A stretch of DNA of 64,000 nt, from contig NW_026014637.1 in the NCBI RefSeq assembly GCF_020379485.1, positions 247,501 through 311,500 on the forward strand, written 5' to 3'. The notes beneath the pieces were generated by a model. That model made no database searches. It was not told the origin of the DNA and saw only the letters and a program-made list of their open reading frames with translations. Below, one piece after another: positions 58,661 to 64,000 of the stretch (positions are counted from its first letter, which is position 1; each line of letters starts with the position of its first letter). A program made the translations under genes and the position numbers. The DNA is from Brassica napus. Its lineage: Eukaryota > Streptophyta > Magnoliopsida > Brassicales > Brassicaceae.

Positions 58661-61600
58661 AGCCACAGACGTCCTGTGTTAGCTGACGGACACACAAGGA
58701 CATCCTGTGTGTGCTGATGGACACACACAGACGTCCTGTGTGTACTGAATAGACAGCCCACGTGGGCAAAATCACCCGGACAGTCCACGAGAAGGGCCAG
58801 CGTGCTGAGTCCAAGGACCAGCGTGCTGATATGTGTACTGATGGACAGCCACGGACATCCTGTGTGTGCTGACAGACACACACGGACACACACAGACGTC
58901 CTGTATGTGCTGGCGGACACCCACAGACGTCCTATGTGTACTGAACAGAAAGCCCACGTGGGCCAAAATCACCCGAACAGTCCAATGGAATGGCCAGCGT
59001 GCTGAGTCCAAGGACCAACGTGCGGATATGTGTACTGATGGACAGCCATGGACGTCCTGTGTGTGCTGACGGACACAGACGGACACACACAGACGTCCTG
59101 TGTGCGCTGGCGGACACCCACGGACGTCCTGTGTGTACTGAACAGACAGCCCACGTGAGCCAAAATCAACTGAACATTTCACGGGAAGGGTCAGCGTGCT
59201 GAGTCCAAGGACCAACGTGCTGATATGTGTACTGATGGACAGCCACAGACGTCCTGTGTGTGCTGACGGACACACACGGATAGCCACGGACGTCCTGTGT
59301 GTGCTGACGGACACACACGGACGTCCTGTGTGTGCTGACGGACACCCACAGACGTCTTGTGTGTACTGAACAGAAAGCCCACGTGAGCCAAAATCACCCG
59401 AACAGTCCACGAGAAGGGTCAGCGTGCTGAGTCCAAGGACCAACATGCTGATATGTGTACTGATGGACAGCCGCGGACGTCCTATGTATGCTGACGGACA
59501 CACACGGACACACACGGACGTCATGTATGTGCTGACGGACACCCACGGACGTCCTGTGTGTACTGAACAGATAGCCCATGCGGGCTAAAATCACCCGAAT
59601 AGTTCACGGGAAGGGCCAGCCTGCTGAGTCCAAGAACCAACGTGCTGATATGTGTACTGTTGGACAGCCACGGACGTCATGTGTGTACTGATGGACACAC
59701 ACAGAAACACAAAGAAAGCCACGGACGTCATGTGTGTGCTGACAGACACCCACAGACATCCTGTGTGTGCTGATGGACACACACAGACGTCTTGTGTGTA
59801 CTGAAAAGACAGCCCACGTGGGCCAAAATCACCCGAACAGTCCACGGGAAGGGCCAGCATGCTGAGTCCAAGGACCAGCGTGCTGATATGTGTACTGATG
59901 GACAGCCACGGACGTCCTGTATGTGTTGACGGACACACACGGACAGCCGCAGACAGCCACGGACACACATAGACGTCCAGTGTGTGCTGACGGACGTCCA
60001 GTGTGTGCTGGCGGACACCCACGGACTTCCTGTGTGTACTGAACAGACAGCCCACGTGGGCCAAAATCACCCAAACAGTCCACGGGAAGGGTCAACGTGC
60101 TGAGTCCAAGGACCAACGTGCTGATATGTGTACTGACGGACAGCCACAGACGTCCTGTGTGTGCTGACAGACACACACGGAGAGCCACAGACATCCTGTG
60201 TGTGCTGACGGACACACACGGACGTCCTGTGTGTACTGAACAGACAGCCCACGTGGGCCAAAATCAGCCGAACAGTCCATGGGAAGGGTCAGTGTGCTGA
60301 GTCCAAGGACCAACGTGCTGATATGTGTACTGATGGACAGCCACGGACATCCTGTGTGTGCTGACGGACACACACGGACACAGCCGGACACACACGGACA
60401 GCCACGAACGTCCTGTGTGTGCTGACGGACACCCACAGACGTCCTGTGTGTGCTGACGGACACCCACGGACGTCCTGTGTGTACTAAACAGACAGCCCAC
60501 GTGGGCCAAAATCACCCGAACAGTCCACAGGATGGGCCAGCGTGCTGAGTCCAAGGACCAACGTGCTGATATGTGTACTGATGGACAGCCACGGACGTCA
60601 TGAGTATGCTGACAGACACACACAGACAAACACGGACAGCCAAAGACGTCCTGTGTGTGCTGACGGACAGCCACGGACAGCCACGGACGTCCAGTGTTTG
60701 CTGGCGGACACCCACGTACGTCCTGTGTGTACTGAACAGACAGCCCACGGGGGACAAAATCACCCGAACAGTCCACGGGAAGGGCCAGCGTGCTGAGTCC
60801 AAGGACCAGCGTGCTGATATGTGTACTGATGGACAGCCGCGAACGTCCTGTGTGTGCTGACGGACACACACAGACACACACGGACAGCCACGGACGTCCA
60901 GTGTGTGCTGACGGACAGCCACAGACGTCCTGTGTGTGCTGGCGGACACCCACAGACGTCCTGTGTGTACTGAACAGACAGCTCACGTGGGCTAAAATCA
61001 CCCGAACAGTCCACGGGAAGGGTCAGCGTGCTGAGTCCAAGGACCAATGTGCTGATATGTGTACTGATGGACAGCCACGGACGTCCTGTGTGTACTGACG
61101 GACACACACGGACACAGACGGACACACACAGACAGCCACGGACGTCCTGTGTGTGCTGACGGACACCCACAGACGTCCTGTGTGTGCTGACGGACACCCA
61201 CAGACGTCCTGTGTGTGCTGACGGACACCCACGAACGTCCTGTGCGTACTAAACAGACAGCCCACGTGGGCCAAAATCACCCGAACAGTCCACAGGAAGG
61301 GCCAGCGTGCTGAGTCCAAGGACCAACGTGTTGATATGTGTATTGATGGACAGGCACGGACGTCTTGTGTGTGCTGACCACACACGGATACACACGGAAA
61401 GCCACAGACATCCTGTGTGTGCTGACGGACAGCCACGGACAGCCACGAACGTCCAGTGTGTGCTGGCGGACACCCACGGAGATCATGTGTGTACTGAACA
61501 GACAGCCCACGTGGGCCAAAATCACCCGAACAGTCCAGGGGAAGGGTCAGCGTGCTGAGTCCAAGGACCAACGTGCTGATATGTGTACTGATGGACAGCC

Positions 61601-62484
61601 AAGGACGTCATGTATGTGCTGACGGACACACACAGACACACACGGACACACACAGACAGCCACGGACGTCTTGTGTCTGCTGACAGACACCCACAGACGT
61701 CCTGTGTGTGCTGACGGACACCCACAGACGTCCTATGTGTACTAAACAGACAGCCCACGTGGGCCAAAATCACCCGAACAGTCCACAGGAAGGGCCAGCA
61801 TGCTGAGTCCAAGGACCAACGTGCTGATATGTGTACTGATGGACAGCCACGGACGTCCTGTGTATGCTGATGGACACACACGGACAGCCACGGACGTCCT
61901 GTGTGTGCTGACGGACAGCCACCGACAGCCACAGACGTCTAGTGTGTGCGGGCGGACACCCACGGATGTCCTGTGTGTACTGAACAGACAGCCCACGTGG
62001 GCCAAAATCACCCAAACAGTCCACGGGAAGGGTCAGCGTGCTGGGTCCAAGGACGAACGTGCTGATATGTGTACTGATGGACAGCCACAGACGTCCTGTG
62101 TGTGCTGACGGACACACACGGACACACACGGACAGCCACGGACGTCCTGTGTGTGCTGACGGACACACACAGACGTCCTGTGTGTGCTGATGGATACCCA
62201 CGGACGTCCTATGTGTACTGAACAGATAGCCCACGTGGGCCATCGTGCTGATATGTGTACTGATGGACAGCCACGGACGTCCTGTGTGTTCTGACGGACA
62301 CACACAGACACACACGGACAGCCACGGACGTCCTGTGTGTGCTCACGGACAGCCACGGACATCCTGTGTGTGCTGGCGGACACCCACGAACGTTCTGTGT
62401 GTACTGAACAGATAGCCCACGTGGGCCAAAATCACCCGAACAGTCGACAGGAAGGGTCAGCGTGCTGAGTCCAAGGACCAACGT
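58661..62484 (-). repeat. Satellite array, orientation B
   Basis: About fifteen monomers. The first ~1.3 kb follow the order seen at 38686-40000 (duplicated IGS unit). It ends GGACCAACG at about 62484, where LTR-like DNA begins. No genes. Confidence 0.93.
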
Positions 62485-63816
62485 TTAGAGATTAATCCTT
62501 TTCCCAAAATGCCCTGTGTGTACACGACCTGAGCAATTGATTTTCCTCTTGATTTCTCAGGTTCACATCACAAATGACTTTGTGGTAGGGAGATAGGATA
62601 TTGCCGATAGAGAGGAGGAACACGAAGTCACCAGGGCCCAAGTTAGAGTGTTGGGTTAGTGTGTCGTAGAGGGTTATGGGACCCTCGAGTCAGTGTAGCG
62701 CTGATATACGGTGTTACGAGTTAGATCGAGTCGTAGATACTCATAGTTGTGATTGTGTTTTTGGTTGATTGATTTGCTTGCAGGTTCTGAATTAAGTCCT
62801 AAGTCTGGCTTAGGTACCGGATTAGGCTTGATGTGTATTTTGTTAGTGTAGGCCTGACGTTGGCCTATATGTGTTTGAGTGATTGCTTGTGAAGGGTGGT
62901 GGATATTAAACTATGCGGTATCATTGGTTGGCCGATCATGTTCTTGTTTGATTGTTGGTCGATCGGCCAATGGTATTTGGATAGTCTAGGGATTGCTTGT
63001 TGACTTGTTTTAATGCAGGTTCCTGTTACTTGAAGCTAGATCATGGCAGGAGGACAAGTCTAACTTAGTAACGGTTTGCTTAGCCTTAGCTTTTATTGCA
63101 TGCTAGGGCTAGATTGATTCTTATTTTGGGTTGTCCGGGTTAGAGCCTAGGTTGCGGGTAGAGGCCGCCAGCTCACTGAGTAACATTAGGTTACTCATCC
63201 AACTCCGTTGTCCTTTTTGCAGGTCGCTTTAGGTAAGGATGATTGGATGGCTTGGTGCTAGACGTTAGGACCGCCGGTATAGATTTTCATGCCTTTTGTA
63301 AACGGTATTGTGGATTTGTGTTTAGTTGACTCCATTTTGGCATTTGGCCGGGACTGGTCTCAATTATATCAATTTATGGATATTTCTCGAATTAATAAAG
63401 TAATTGTTTTCTATGCGCTTCATGAGTACTCTGATATTTGACTAGTCCGGTCTAACTCATCGTTAGGTCGTAGTACGGGTTGAAAAGCCTTAGGCCTCGA
63501 TCTAACGGAAAACGCTAACTCTTGGCAGGGTTGCAAAGCCTTGTGCCTTGATTTAGCAGGACGAGTTAGTGGATGAACTGGTCTAGGTCGTGGAGTAAAT
63601 TTTATGACTCTGACCGGAACGTCCCTAGCCCGTCACGTAATGCTTCCGGACCATGGTGTTGGGTTGGACGGTCAGTCATGTTCTTGTTTGATTGTAGGTT
63701 GGCCGGTTGGCTCATTCATCTCCAACCCTGGGTGTTGGACGGTCGATCAGTCGTGTTCTTGTTTGATTGTTGGCCGGTTGATCGACCTATGCTTAGGACG
63801 GTTCGGGGGTGTTACA
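62485..63816 (+). repeat. Gypsy-like 3' region/LTR ending inside 18S rRNA
   Basis: Non-coding. Typical LTR landmarks: CTCACTGAGTAAC, TTACTCATCC, a CTTTTTGCAGG acceptor-like word (about 63215), AATAAAG (63395) and a GGGGTGTTACA end at 63816. Internal repeats include TCTTGTTTGATTGT three times. The left part (62500-62780) may be element interior. The frames at 63573-63959 span the LTR/18S join and are not genes. Confidence 0.55.
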
Positions 63817-63873
63817 GTCGGGGGCATTCATATTTCATAGTCAGAGGTGAAATTCTTGGATTTATGAAAGACA

Positions 63874-63946
<73 letters not shown>

Positions 63947-63947
63947 T

Positions 63948-63998
<51 letters not shown>

Positions 63999-64000
63999 AT
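63817..64000 (+). rRNA. 18S rRNA internal fragment (runs off the window)
   Basis: GTCGGGGGCATTC, GAGGTGAAATTCTTGGATTT, ACTGCGAAAGCATTTGCC, CGAAAGTTGGGGGCTCGAAG and ACGATGCCGACCAGGG are the mid-molecule core of plant 18S. At least three changes from the usual sequence are visible (CATTCG to CATTCA; GACGAAC to GACAAAC; CAGATACC to CATATACC), two of them CpG decay. The upstream half is replaced by an LTR end. This is a broken gene. Confidence 0.93.

Noticed and set aside
4201..62484. Regular repeats as a CRISPR array
   Set aside because: Units are contiguous variants of one another with no unique spacers, and the context is plant rDNA and retrotransposons.
4201..62484. Telomeric or microsatellite nature of the GTGTGTGTCC stretches
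   Set aside because: No TTTAGGG runs are seen, and the GT stretches are short parts of the satellite subrepeats.
63573..63959. 128-aa frame near the right edge as a gene
   Set aside because: It crosses from an LTR end into the 18S rRNA fragment.

Overview
This is eukaryotic nuclear repeat DNA, almost certainly from a flowering plant. The evidence is plant-type LTR retrotransposons (copia and Ty3/gypsy with initiator-Met tRNA primer sites), two pieces of plant 18S rRNA, and a plant-type RNA polymerase I promoter word (TATATAAGGGG). I see no convincing host protein gene, tRNA, CRISPR array or bacterial feature. The lineage below 'plant' cannot be fixed from what I can read.

The window is dominated by one satellite family covering roughly half of it. 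It runs in one direction ('A') at 4.2-15.1 and 20.4-21.4 kb, and in the opposite direction ('B') at 28.8-31.0, 36.6-37.9, 38.3-49.7 and 58.1-62.5 kb. A monomer has a core of about 94 bp, containing the palindrome GCCCACGTGGGC, followed by a variable number of 31-bp subrepeats built on GGACGTCC. On top of this lie higher-order repeats: a tandem duplication of about 3.1 kb (4.33-10.53 kb), a tandem triplication of about 3.24 kb (39.24-48.96 kb), and a 2.55-kb-offset duplication (11.0/13.6 kb). The many long open frames in these arrays come from the repeat itself.

The key region is 28.8-32.07 kb. There the B satellite passes into a non-repetitive spacer, then a Pol I promoter, an external transcribed spacer (ETS)-like stretch and the first ~55 nt of 18S rRNA. 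The satellite therefore looks like amplified intergenic-spacer (IGS) subrepeats of ribosomal DNA. The spacer recurs near 26.9, 38.0 and 58.4 kb. Promoter-less spacer/ETS junctions recur near 38.2, 38.6 and 58.6 kb. A second 18S piece lies at the right edge.

Retrotransposons sit in and between these arrays: (1) a truncated copia pol at 0-1.7 kb; (2) a gag-only, LARD-like element at 15.08-20.44 kb; (3) several LTRs and LTR fragments of a long-LTR gypsy family (1.7-4.2, 21.4-28.8 kb); (4) a gypsy gag-pol copy at 32.07-36.61 kb whose LTR begins inside 18S and whose pol is cut off by satellite; (5) a structurally complete but pol-deleted minus-strand gypsy element at 49.68-58.12 kb with a perfect 5-bp target duplication; (6) an LTR end abutting 18S at 63.8 kb. 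The whole reads as a decayed, inverted, retrotransposon-riddled derivative of an rDNA locus, not a working NOR unit.
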